NCBI GenBank assembly: GCA_930367205.1
Contig: OV884011.1
Span: forward strand, 139,435,937 to 139,499,936
Source: Acanthosoma haemorrhoidale
Lineage: Eukaryota; Arthropoda; Insecta; Hemiptera; Acanthosomatidae
Length of the DNA stretch: 64,000 nucleotides
Reading direction: 5' to 3'
How positions within the stretch are numbered: the first letter of the stretch is position 1; each line of letters begins with the position of its first letter. The notes beneath the pieces are model-generated. The model worked only from the letters and a program-made list of their open reading frames with translations, made no database searches and was not told where the DNA came from. Below, piece by piece: positions 12,428 to 20,478 of this stretch. A program made the position numbers and the translations under genes.

Positions 12428-12617
12428 GGAGTCCCATGCATGCACAATCATTGGTCGTTTGTCGAAAGATACTCACGTGAGCTACATTCTTGGGCTTTGT
12501 AAATTAACATTTATATGTCGTCTGATCAGAATGGTTGTCAATGATTAGCAGTAGGAGAATAATTGCGCAACAAGCAATTGCGATCAATGTCCTCATTCAT
12601 ACCATATTTACAATTGT
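12428..12617 (-). repeat. Repeat containing a LINE 3' end, copy 1
   Basis: About 190 bp from GAGTCCCATGCATGCAC to CATACCATATTTACAATT match 18345-18533 in the same orientation with roughly one difference in ten. The right half is the minus-strand 3' UTR of the LINE family (CTCATTCATACCATATTTACAAT). The left part is not in the 3' ends at 47.3 or 63.0 kb. It stops just before the TA tract that borders the complete gypsy element. Confidence 0.75.
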
Positions 12618-12659
12618 TCAAAGATATGTATATATATATATTATATATATATATATATA

Positions 12660-12839
12660 AGTTAATGTTTATTGAATTACAAGCTAAGAAAGGTTGGTAA
12701 TAAGAACACGTAGAACGTTATAACAAGACTACTTTATTTAGACCAAGATACCTCTATCTATAGGTATTACCTGTAAACATATACAGATAACATATGTTTG
12801 GGGATTAAGGCTGGGCACTAGCGGCGCCTGGACTTAACT
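12660..12839 (-). repeat. 3' LTR of the complete gypsy element
   Basis: 180 bp, same sequence as 17813-17992 by eye. On the coding strand it runs from AGTTAAGTCCAGGCG to AACATTAACT and holds an AATAAA (in CTAAATAAAGT). Confidence 0.95.
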
Positions 12840-12850
12840 CCCCCCCACCA
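12840..12850 (-). promoter_or_regulatory. Polypurine tract (plus-strand primer)
   Basis: On the coding strand GGTGGGGGGG directly precedes the 3' LTR. Its place and composition are those of the second-strand primer of LTR elements. Confidence 0.85.
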
Positions 12851-13146
12851 GTTTACGAACACCCATTCGCAAACTTTGAAGTCCAACACTCGGACGTCTT
12901 AGTCCATTCAAATAATGCTCCGCTAATGTTACAAAGGAGCAAAGGCCAGCCCCGCCCGTACACAGCCTGTAATCCCTCACATTAAGCTCTAATCCTATAA
13001 AACGTAAAAACCAACTGTCACTTGTAAACAAAAAACATAAAAGAAAACTTTGACTTTTAAAAAAAAACAATACTTCTGTGGGAAAAATCACATAACTATA
13101 ACTATTTACAATGTTCCTTGCGTGTATGCTGCGAGGACACTCCAGC
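12851..13146 (-). other. Non-coding segment between pol and 3' LTR
   Basis: About 300 bp. The 85-codon minus-strand frame at 12834-13091 overlaps the PPT and LTR and has no family resemblance; no signal peptide or envelope-like protein is seen. Confidence 0.6.
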
Positions 13147-16100
13147 TCATTCCTGATCTACAACCTCCCCCCCAGGTGGAAGCTTTAACTGTTCTATGTG
13201 GACATTTCGCCGCTTCTTAGGGGGTCGTATACTCTCAATTGTCACGACGTTGTGTTCCCTAATCACGACCACTTTAAATGGGCCCTCATATCGCACCAGC
13301 TCTTTGCTCCTATTTGACCCTAGTTTTTTATAGACGATAGTCCCGATTTTAAGTTCCCCCATTCGATCCCGGACTTTGAGGTTTTCCCGTTCCACTCGTC
13401 TCGCTTTGTCCCTCGTTATCCTTTCTCTGACTTTGTCGCATATTTTCCTCAAAGCGACAGTATTACTCGCCATTTTCTCCGCCATTCCCTTGTCTGCTAC
13501 CGTCTCTGCCCCATTTCTCCGTCTTTCGCGCAGCCCAAAGAGGATCTCGAACGGGGAGAACCCCGTCGCGGTGTGGATCGAATGATTGTAAGCGGCCACC
13601 GCCTTCGGCATTGCCTCATTCGCCGGCAGACCCTTTTCCGCGTGATATACCCGCAGGTGGTCACTCAGGGTGCTGTGCAATCTTTCTATCCCTCCTCTAC
13701 TCTTAGGGTGCCCTGGGGTATTAAGATGCCAAGAGACATCGAGAGTCTTCATTTCTTTTCGGATGTTGGCATTGTCAAATTCTCTGCCCCCATCCGACGC
13801 GATCCGGTCTGGTACTCCGTAAAACTGGAACCAGGTATTTAATGCCAGCATTACCGCGTCTGATGACCGATCTTGCACCGGGTGCGCCATGGCCACTTTG
13901 CTAAAGCTGTCGATTGTGGTAACCCACTTATACCCCCTCCAAGTGAAGGTATCCACTTGTAAGTCACTCAACGGTGTCTCGGCGGTGGGCGATTCTTCTT
14001 GTCGCCCCCGTGGCGGATGTCTGTCATACTTCGTAGTGAGACAAACTGCACATGCCCCTATCATTTCTTGTATGCTCTTTTTCATTCCCCACCAAAAGTA
14101 CCTCCGCCGCAACGCTTGCAACGTTTCCTGAACTCCACGGTGGTTCGTTTTTCCTTGGTGATAGGCCAGCGTCACTTCCAGCTGCTGTTCTCTGTCTTTG
14201 AGTGTCTCCACCATCGACGTGCACCGAATAAATATCCTATCCACTCCAAGTTGTTCCGTTCGCCAGAGTCTACGAATTTTCTCCCAAATAGTGGCATTCC
14301 CTACAAATACATGATGGGTCTTTCCGGGTTCCGAGGCATCTTTCAATGCACGGGAAATTTGGTGGTTCCTAACCCCTGGTGGCGACCAAATCGTCGCGAT
14401 TTTACTTCTCCCATAACTGTCATATGCGATCTGCAGCCGCCCTGAGGTCTTGGATTTCCAAATGATCTGCCGTCTTTTGTCGTTCACGATCCCTTCTGTT
14501 ACTTCCATTTCAACAGGTCTTTCGGCGGCGGAACCTTCCTCTTCAAGGGTTTCCTCACCTTCGCTATCTCCTCGCGTACCGAGGCTTCCATCCTCCCCGG
14601 GTGTCCAATCCCGGAGAAACTGTTGGATTTCCCCGGATGGTTCCCCTTCTTCCAATGCATTCACAGTAATGGCTCTGGACAGCCAGTCTGCCACTACGTT
14701 CTCTTTCCCGGGTTTATATATGATCTCCATATTGTACTGGGACAAAAACTCTTTCCACCTCGTGACCCGCGCCGAGGACTCCTTTAACTTTCCTACCCAT
14801 TGTAGGGGTCTGTGGTCGGTGTGAACACGGAATTTTCTGCCGAAGACATATGGGCGGAAATGGTCTATAGCCCAGACGATACCTAGGAGCTCTCTCTCTA
14901 GAGCACTATACCGCGCTTCCGTTTCTGTGAGCCGTCGACTAGCGTACGCCGCCGGGCGCTCCCCACCGTCTCTCTCCTGCGACAACACTGCCCCCAGTGC
15001 GTATTCACTGGCATCAGTGGTGATTGTGAAGGGATGTTGGAAATCGGGAAATGCTAATATCGGTTCCTCTTGTAAGCTAGACATACATTTCCGGATGTTC
15101 TGCTCCATGATTGGGGTAATTACCACCCTCGCTCCCTTTCGCAGTAAATTATTAATAGGCACCAGGTATGCCGCCATGTCCGGCACAAATCTTCTGTAAT
15201 AATTAAGCGTCCCCAGAAGTCGACGGATCCCCTTTACATCTGTGGGCACCACCATCCTTCTAATGGCTTCGACCTTCGTAGAGTCTGGCTTAACCCCCTC
15301 CTGTGAGATAGTGTGGCCCAAAAAATTGATTTTTTTCTTCCCCAACAGAGACTTCTCCATGGACAATTTTAATCCGAATTCGCGGACTCTTTGAAATACA
15401 CTTCTTAGGTGCTCAACGTGCTCTGCCTCCGTTCTGCTGAAAACTAACAGATCGTCCATGTAGACCTGGCATACCGCTTCGTCTATTCCCCTCAAAAATT
15501 CATCCATTAGGCGTTGAAAGGTAATCGGGGCGTTTTTCAGTCCAAATGGCATCCTGGTAAATTGATAATGCCCCCTCTCAAATGTAAAGGCCGTTTTGTC
15601 TTGGTCGTTCGCACTCATCTTGATCTGGTGATAGCCTGCCTTTAGATCTAGGGTACTAAATATTGTCGCCCCGTTCAATCTGTCTAATATGTCCTCAAAT
15701 CGGGGAATAGGATACTTCTCATCCGTCGTGTTCTCGTTTAACTTCCGATAATCGATAACTACCCTGTATTTCTCCGTCTCGTCCCCAGGTCTATTTTTCT
15801 TCCTCACTGCCCATAGAGGACTGTTATATGGCGAAGTGCTATCAATTATAATCCCTTGCCGTTTGAGACTCTCTAGCTCCTCTCTAATATGCCTACGTAG
15901 TGCCTGCGGATATCGTCTCTCTTTCACGTATGTGACGCGTTCTTTCTTTAACTGGATCTCGTGGACCGTCTTCCCAGTCGCTCCTAGCGTGTCTCCCTCT
16001 ACGTAAAAAATATCCTCAAACTCCCTCTGTAGGCCTTCCCTCCAGCCCTCTATTTTATTAACCGCCCCTATCCGCGCTCTTCCGTCCCATATAGTCCCTT

Positions 16101-16470
16101 GACATTTATATTCCACTTTGCCCAACTTAATGTTCCATTTTTCCCCGATATTCTCCACACGCGCACCTACCTTCCCCAACATGTCGCACCCAACTATCAC
16201 CTGGTACTCCCGCGGCATGTTTCCTACGATATGTATCTTTAGATCTCCCCCTTTCTTCGCCCACCTATTTAGCCCTATGACTAACTCTCCCACTACCTCG
16301 CAAGGGCCTCCCAGGGTGATTAAACTACAATTACATACCTGAATCTGGAGTGCCCTCTCTCCACCATACAGCCTCTCCAGCGCTCCGCGGGACATGATGG
16401 TGTTGGTGCTTCCCGTGTCCACCAGACACATCTCTCCTCCTTTGACCCTAATTATTGGCAACGCACACAT
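13147..16470 (-). CDS. pol: Gypsy Pol: protease, reverse transcriptase, RNase H, integrase
   Basis: 1107 residues from the first ATG of the frame; the frame is open upstream to the gag stop, so Pol is probably made as a Gag-Pol fusion. Aspartic protease active site D18-T-G-S. RT shows TLDLKAGYHQI (273-283), MPFGLKNAP (307-315) and YMDD (337-340). RNase H carries D486 (TTDAS), E525 (in ALEREL) and D552 (HTDHRPL). The integrase zinc finger is H771, H777, C807, C810; its core has D840, D893 and E929 (D,D-35-E). The C-terminal module has YEGPFKVVVI (1061-1070). No stop or frameshift is present. Acts in the cytoplasmic particle to copy the RNA and in the nucleus to integrate the DNA. Confidence 0.95.
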   Translation of the reverse strand: MCALPIIRVKGGEMCLVDTGSTNTIMSRGALERLYGGERALQIQVCNCSLITLGGPCEVVGELVIGLNRWAKKGGDLKIHIVGNMPREYQVIVGCDMLGKVGARVENIGEKWNIKLGKVEYKCQGTIWDGRARIGAVNKIEGWREGLQREFEDIFYVEGDTLGATGKTVHEIQLKKERVTYVKERRYPQALRRHIREELESLKRQGIIIDSTSPYNSPLWAVRKKNRPGDETEKYRVVIDYRKLNENTTDEKYPIPRFEDILDRLNGATIFSTLDLKAGYHQIKMSANDQDKTAFTFERGHYQFTRMPFGLKNAPITFQRLMDEFLRGIDEAVCQVYMDDLLVFSRTEAEHVEHLRSVFQRVREFGLKLSMEKSLLGKKKINFLGHTISQEGVKPDSTKVEAIRRMVVPTDVKGIRRLLGTLNYYRRFVPDMAAYLVPINNLLRKGARVVITPIMEQNIRKCMSSLQEEPILAFPDFQHPFTITTDASEYALGAVLSQERDGGERPAAYASRRLTETEARYSALERELLGIVWAIDHFRPYVFGRKFRVHTDHRPLQWVGKLKESSARVTRWKEFLSQYNMEIIYKPGKENVVADWLSRAITVNALEEGEPSGEIQQFLRDWTPGEDGSLGTRGDSEGEETLEEEGSAAERPVEMEVTEGIVNDKRRQIIWKSKTSGRLQIAYDSYGRSKIATIWSPPGVRNHQISRALKDASEPGKTHHVFVGNATIWEKIRRLWRTEQLGVDRIFIRCTSMVETLKDREQQLEVTLAYHQGKTNHRGVQETLQALRRRYFWWGMKKSIQEMIGACAVCLTTKYDRHPPRGRQEESPTAETPLSDLQVDTFTWRGYKWVTTIDSFSKVAMAHPVQDRSSDAVMLALNTWFQFYGVPDRIASDGGREFDNANIRKEMKTLDVSWHLNTPGHPKSRGGIERLHSTLSDHLRVYHAEKGLPANEAMPKAVAAYNHSIHTATGFSPFEILFGLRERRRNGAETVADKGMAEKMASNTVALRKICDKVRERITRDKARRVERENLKVRDRMGELKIGTIVYKKLGSNRSKELVRYEGPFKVVVIREHNVVTIESIRPPKKRRNVHIEQLKLPPGGEVVDQE

Positions 16471-16530
16471 CCTCTCCCGAATTGCATTACATCTCAGGAT
16501 GCGGTCGCCTCTCTGCCGACACGCTCCTCA
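16471..16530 (-). promoter_or_regulatory. Gag-Pol junction with in-frame TGA, candidate readthrough site
   Basis: Gag ends GAC GAG GCG TGA (TGA at 16530-16528). The next 19 codons, starting GGA GCG TGT CGG, are open and in the same frame as pol, whose first ATG is at 16470. GTCG and CGAC could pair around a 9-nt loop just downstream. The truncated relative at 33002 has TGA GGA G at the aligned position in the protease frame. Either readthrough (as in gammaretroviruses) or separate initiation at 16470 could make Pol; the sequence alone does not decide. Confidence 0.6.
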
Positions 16531-17718
16531 GGCTTCATCACGTTGCTCCCATCTACGTGACTCGACCTTCTGCCCTGTCTGTCTCCTGTTTCTGCTGCGC
16601 CTCGCTTCTTCTCCTTCAGTTCCCGAAGTCCCTGATGACTCATCTTCTGATGATCCACTCTCCCCATGTGTCATGCTCCGTCTCTCTCTTACTTCTTGAG
16701 TGTTTACCTCCATTGGTTCTGGTCGTTGGTATTCTCTCCTCCGGAAGATATACGGGCAATGCCTCGCGATGTGTCCTTCCTCGCCACACTCAAAACATTT
16801 TGTTCGAGGACACTGTGCCACTAAATGTCCTGCCTTCCTACATCCGTGGCATTTTCTTTCTTCCCTGGGCGGGGAAAACCTCGGTCTCGTTCCTCTAAAT
16901 CTTCTTTCTCCTGTCGTTCCCTTGTCTCTGCCAATAACGGACGTTTCTGGTCTCCTCCAGGTTGGTTTCAGGGTCCGGGTTCTTTTGTATGCAACTCGGC
17001 TCCACTCATTGTCGACGTCTTGCACCCTCACTTCTTCCTCCTTGGCACTAGTGTCGATCATTGATTGTGCACACTCCGAGAACGAGCGCTCATCAGAGAA
17101 TCCTTCCTTTCTTCCTGTCTCCTTGGCCAGTTGCACTTTTAGAATTGTGGATAAGAATCCCATTCTACCCTCCACCTCTTCTACGCTAATCGACTCTCTC
17201 ATCTTCTCCGTTATCTTATTGAAACGGACTACTAACCCCGCAGCATATTGCCCGTTACTTTGTCTTGGGGACTTTGTCTCCCTAAACATTTGGAATATGT
17301 CCTCCTCGGGAGTCCATCGTCCTCCTCCGTACGCCTTCTTCAATCTCATCTTAATTAATTCCCACGGGGTTTCTTCATCTGCCTGAATTTGATTCAGTAT
17401 ACTTCTCTTGACCCGACATATCAGGGCCGGCTTCAACGATTCCGCGTCTCTGGGATCTATTAAATTTTCTTCTGCTTTAGCTCCAATTAAAGCTGTGAGA
17501 CGGTCTCCTCCTTTTAGGAAATGGTTCAGCTCACCCAGTTCCCCAGTGAATCTCTCCAGCTCCGCAACAGCCTTCCTCAGATCCTGGGTATTCATCGCTT
17601 TTACCCTCATCAGCGCGAGCGCCGTGGCATGAACTTCTGGCATAGTTCCCACTCTTCTAATATCTGCTCCCTCTACGAGATTCAAGACGGGCTGTCTCAA
17701 AATTCCTCCTTCAGTCAT
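16528..17718 (-). CDS. gag: Gypsy Gag with two CCHC zinc knuckles
   Basis: 396 residues from ATG at 17718. The frame is open further up, through the primer site, but only with a GTG. ATG 17718 is also supported by the relative at 31835, which starts at the equivalent place. The middle (about 80-200) is the conserved capsid-like region with WELIKMRLKKAYGGG and IFQMFRETKSP. Nucleocapsid knuckles are C290-C293-H298-C303 and C308-C311-H316-C321. The tail after 350 is rich in Ser and Glu, then Arg. Gag forms the particle and packages element RNA; it ends at a TGA in the same frame as pol. Confidence 0.93.
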   Translation of the reverse strand: MTEGGILRQPVLNLVEGADIRRVGTMPEVHATALALMRVKAMNTQDLRKAVAELERFTGELGELNHFLKGGDRLTALIGAKAEENLIDPRDAESLKPALICRVKRSILNQIQADEETPWELIKMRLKKAYGGGRWTPEEDIFQMFRETKSPRQSNGQYAAGLVVRFNKITEKMRESISVEEVEGRMGFLSTILKVQLAKETGRKEGFSDERSFSECAQSMIDTSAKEEEVRVQDVDNEWSRVAYKRTRTLKPTWRRPETSVIGRDKGTTGERRFRGTRPRFSPPREERKCHGCRKAGHLVAQCPRTKCFECGEEGHIARHCPYIFRRREYQRPEPMEVNTQEVRERRSMTHGESGSSEDESSGTSGTEGEEARRSRNRRQTGQKVESRRWEQRDEA

Positions 17719-17795
17719 CTTCTCTCTTTCGCGTATAGAAGAAAAAAAAACAAAAAAAATTACGCTCGCACTCGATAACTCTCTTTCTCCACGGT

Positions 17796-17813
17796 TCACG
17801 GGTTTCGGCACCA
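17796..17813 (-). promoter_or_regulatory. Primer binding site, tRNA-Phe type
   Basis: On the coding strand TGGTGCCGAAACCCGTGA follows the 5' LTR, its first T being the last LTR base. The first 15 bases are complementary to the 3' end of metazoan tRNA-Phe (acceptor GCCGAAA paired to TTTCGGC, then ACCA); this identification rests on recalled tRNA sequence. The relative at 31695 keeps TGGTGCCGAAA. Confidence 0.75.
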
Positions 17814-17992
17814 GTTAATGTTTATTGAATTACAAGCTAAGAAAGGTTGGTAATAAGAACACGTAGAACGTTATAACAAGACTACTTTATTTAGACCAAG
17901 ATACCTCTATCTATAGGTATTACCTGTAAACATATACAGATAACATATGTTTGGGGATTAAGGCTGGGCACTAGCGGCGCCTGGACTTAACT
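17813..17992 (-). repeat. 5' LTR of the complete gypsy element
   Basis: 180 bp, matching 12660-12839; carries the promoter for the element's genomic RNA by analogy with the family. Bordered on the right by TATATATATA. Confidence 0.95.
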
Positions 17993-18344
17993 TATATATA
18001 TATATTTACAAATGTTAACAGATCACTTCCATTCTGTAAGTATTGATTGACTATGAGTTGTACAGTAGGTATGGATATATTAACGCGAAAAACGTTTGTT
18101 CTGATAAAATATCTGTAAATTGTATCTTCTGGTTTGTTATTTCGTAAACAGAATTATTCATCTGGTCCACAGAGCAGCACGGTAAGGCTGGTACTGTATC
18201 CGAAAACGCCGTATTCCGCGCTGGTGTCTTGCTATCTATACAGCACCTATTTCTCGTTGTTCCTTATAAAATCGTACAGATGTACTTACGTAAGATATTT
18301 TTCGTGTGAGGGGTGTTGGAAGGAACGCCGTCCCATGCAGGAGT

Positions 18345-18533
18345 CCCATGCATGCACAGTAAAGGTCGTTTGTCAAAAGATACTCACGTGAGCTACATTC
18401 GTAGGTTTTGTAAATTAAAATTTATATGTCGCCTGATCAGAATGGTTGTCGATGATAAGCAGTAGGAGAATAATTATTGCACAATAGATAATTGCGATCA
18501 ATGTCCTCATTCATACCATATTTACAATTCTGC
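18345..18533 (-). repeat. Repeat containing a LINE 3' end, copy 2
   Basis: Direct copy of 12428-12617. Here the LINE part continues to 18768. The shared non-LINE part (18345-18430, with CAGAATGGTTGTC) suggests either a longer LINE 3' UTR subtype or a carried-along 3' flank. Confidence 0.75.
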
Positions 18534-18768
18534 ATTCACTCGCTCATTCATACAGTATTCACAAACAGCCCAAAGACCTTTCAAATCCATATGGTTGTCA
18601 CCTCCGAATCGCCGAATACGAGCCTGTGGAGGCTGACGCGTTTGAACAAGAGCACGAGAGCCACAGACGCTCAGGACATGATTGGTGAAACTAGCGAATG
18701 CCAGGATTCCAACTGTCATGTATTTATAGCAGTTCACGAGGCCACTGCCGCTTTAGTCTCCGGGGAAG
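18431..18768 (-). mobile_element. LINE 3' end fragment
   Basis: The minus strand from 18768 reads the last codons of ORF2 (PRRLKRQWPRELL, stop), then the 3' UTR with TGGCATTCGCTAG, GTCCTGAGCGTCTGTGG and GTATGAATGAGCGAGTGAATG, parallel to 47031-47330 and 62852-63028. No endonuclease or RT core remains; a heavily 5'-truncated copy. Confidence 0.85.
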
Positions 18769-18844
18769 TTCATAGGTTAAACACAATTTAATGAAAGTTA
18801 AAGCACATTTTAATGACTATGCTAGGGGATTAGGGTCCTAGGGA

Positions 18845-19195
18845 ACCCTATTCATTTAGATGGAATCTTTCAGCTAACTTCATAATCCCGCGCTCATAGA
18901 ACTCCTGGTCCTCATCAGCAAAAAACTGCGATTGAGTACATCGTTATTACTGAAATGTTTACCATTTAAGAAGTTTTGTAAACTTTAAAATAAATTATTA
19001 TCCGATGGTGCAAGGTTGGGGCTGTATGTGGGATGCGACATCACTTCCCGACCAAGCTCCAATAGTTTCGTACGTGTTGCTAAATATGTGTGAGGGCTCG
19101 CATTGTCGTGGTGGAACACGATTCCTTTGCTATTTGCAAATTCTGGCCTTTTCTCTTAGATTGCTTCCTCCAATTTAATAAGTTTTTGGCAGTGA
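18845..19195 (-). pseudogene. Mariner transposase C-terminal remnant
   Basis: The minus strand gives GIVFHHDNASPHTYLATRTKLLELGREVMSHPTYSPNLAPSD-type blocks followed by SLQNFLNGK, the C-terminal half of an irritans-like mariner transposase. The second catalytic Asp (HHDNA) is present; at the third, PD has become PN with D kept in APSD. Stops occur downstream. Closely similar to 50985-51270. No TIRs seen. Confidence 0.85.
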
Positions 19196-19196
19196 A

Positions 19197-19365
19197 CATC
19201 CCAAAAAAGCGAACATCAAGAGCATCCAATCCTTTCAATCAAACGTCCTGAGAACAGTAGTAAATGTCCCTTATTACGTCAGCAAAAAAAACATTCATAA
19301 TGATCTTAATATACCCTACATTCTTGAACTCATCCCTTCCAAGTTCATAAAGTTATATAATATCC
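19197..19365 (+). pseudogene. LINE ORF2 C-terminal fragment
   Basis: Follows the LINE ORF2 at 62585-62735: NIKSIQSFQSNVLRTVV, then PYYVSKKN and HNDLNIPYILELIPSKF, one frame. It starts directly against the mariner remnant, so one element broke or inserted into the other here. Confidence 0.85.
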
Positions 19366-20266
19366 TATCAATTTGATGTTTCCTAACAATGGTGCCAACA
19401 TTTTTTAAAGAGAAAAGAAATTCTCTATCTTGGCGTGTACGTACATGCTCCTGGATTATGGGTAGTTGAGGATTGCTAACATGGTCTTGTTCTTGGTGTA
19501 TTTAGGCATTGGCCAATTATCCTTTTACTCATGTTCTTTACGAATTCCTTTTTACTGAAATTTGGAACACATCTTTTATTACAAGCCGGGGTAGCATATA
19601 CGTGGATTATTTATTATTATTTGGGGTGGATTATTCCTTTTTATAATGGTAATTTGTTTTTAGATGATAATTTTAATTTTATTGTTACACTTATTGTTTA
19701 CATGGTTAGTGAATGTCAGGAAAGAGCCTGACGTATCAAAGTAACTTAATTAACACCGTAATGATAAAGACTAGGGAATTTATATTATTTCATCGTTGTA
19801 AAAACAGTGGAAAAATTAAAATATTGAAATATGAATCCTCTTTTATTTTTCTACAGTTAATCCGAAGTAGATATAAAATTCACTGAGATTATGTGGATTT
19901 TTTTTGCTGATCCCTACAGAAGGAATATCGGACTACGCAATAAAAAATTATTTTTCGAGGATTTGTCCAGGAAATTTGAATATCCAACTTCTGCGGATTC
20001 GAGGCAATTTATCTTTGATGAGGTCTAAGCCCTGATGCTGGGCAAGGTCGGCTTCCTATGAACGGACCGCTCTTGTACATCCCATTTATCAAGGCTGTGT
20101 CGGTGAAAAATAAGGTTGATATATCTCCAGCATGTGAAGTTTACAGATAAATATTAAGTATCAGTAGAAGAGTATAAATTAATTTATAAAAATGACCATC
20201 GGCCCTGATAAGGAAGTCAATTGTGCTTAATTATCTCATTCATACCATGTTAACAATACCACATCT

Positions 20267-20267
<1 letters not shown>

Positions 20268-20302
<35 letters not shown>
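20268..20302. repeat. (CT)n microsatellite
   Basis: Uninterrupted CT dinucleotides, about 17 units. Confidence 0.95.
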
Positions 20303-20306
<4 letters not shown>

Positions 20307-20339
20307 TATTTAAAATACTCATACTATAGACTTATAAAT

Positions 20340-20478
20340 AGAGCCTGTATTGATATAGAATATAAATTGTAGTGATGCTACAGGAAATACAGAATAATTT
20401 GTAAATGGATTCACCTGAGGATCTATAATTGTATATAATTGTCTGTAAGTTTAAAGGGGCTATGAAGGGAAAAAAAAA
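20340..20478 (+). repeat. A-tailed dispersed repeat, copy 1
   Basis: About 140 bp containing TAAATTGTAGTGATGCTAC, GATCTATAATTG and the end AAAGGGGCTATGAAGGG followed by A9. The same 3' end occurs at 37749 and 38006. An A tail after a constant 3' sequence suggests a retroposed SINE or LINE end. Confidence 0.5.

Larger units (their letters stand above)
12660..17992 (-). mobile_element. Complete Ty3/gypsy LTR retrotransposon
   Basis: In minus-strand order: 5' LTR (17813-17992), primer site (17796-17813), gag (17718-16528), in-frame TGA, pol (to 13147), non-coding segment, G-rich polypurine tract, 3' LTR (12660-12839). The LTRs are 180 bp each and I see no difference between them, implying recent insertion. 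Ends are AGTTAA...TTAACT, and both flanks are TATATA, so the target duplication is inside a TA tract and cannot be sized. There is no env-like ORF between pol and the 3' LTR. All catalytic residues of protease, RT, RNase H and integrase are present, so the copy may be competent. Confidence 0.95.

Noticed and set aside
12834..13091. Envelope-like ORF after pol
   Set aside because: 85 codons overlapping the polypurine tract and LTR, with no signal peptide, cleavage site or anchor.
13376..17778. Many plus-strand frames of 60-228 codons
   Set aside because: They are antisense shadows of gag and pol; none has a recognisable domain.
17719..17811. Gag start at the upstream end of its open frame
   Set aside because: The first codon would be GTG inside the primer binding site; ATG at 17718 matches the start in the related copy.
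20268..20302. Regulatory GAGA-type element
   Set aside because: A simple CT microsatellite explains it; no promoter or gene is nearby.
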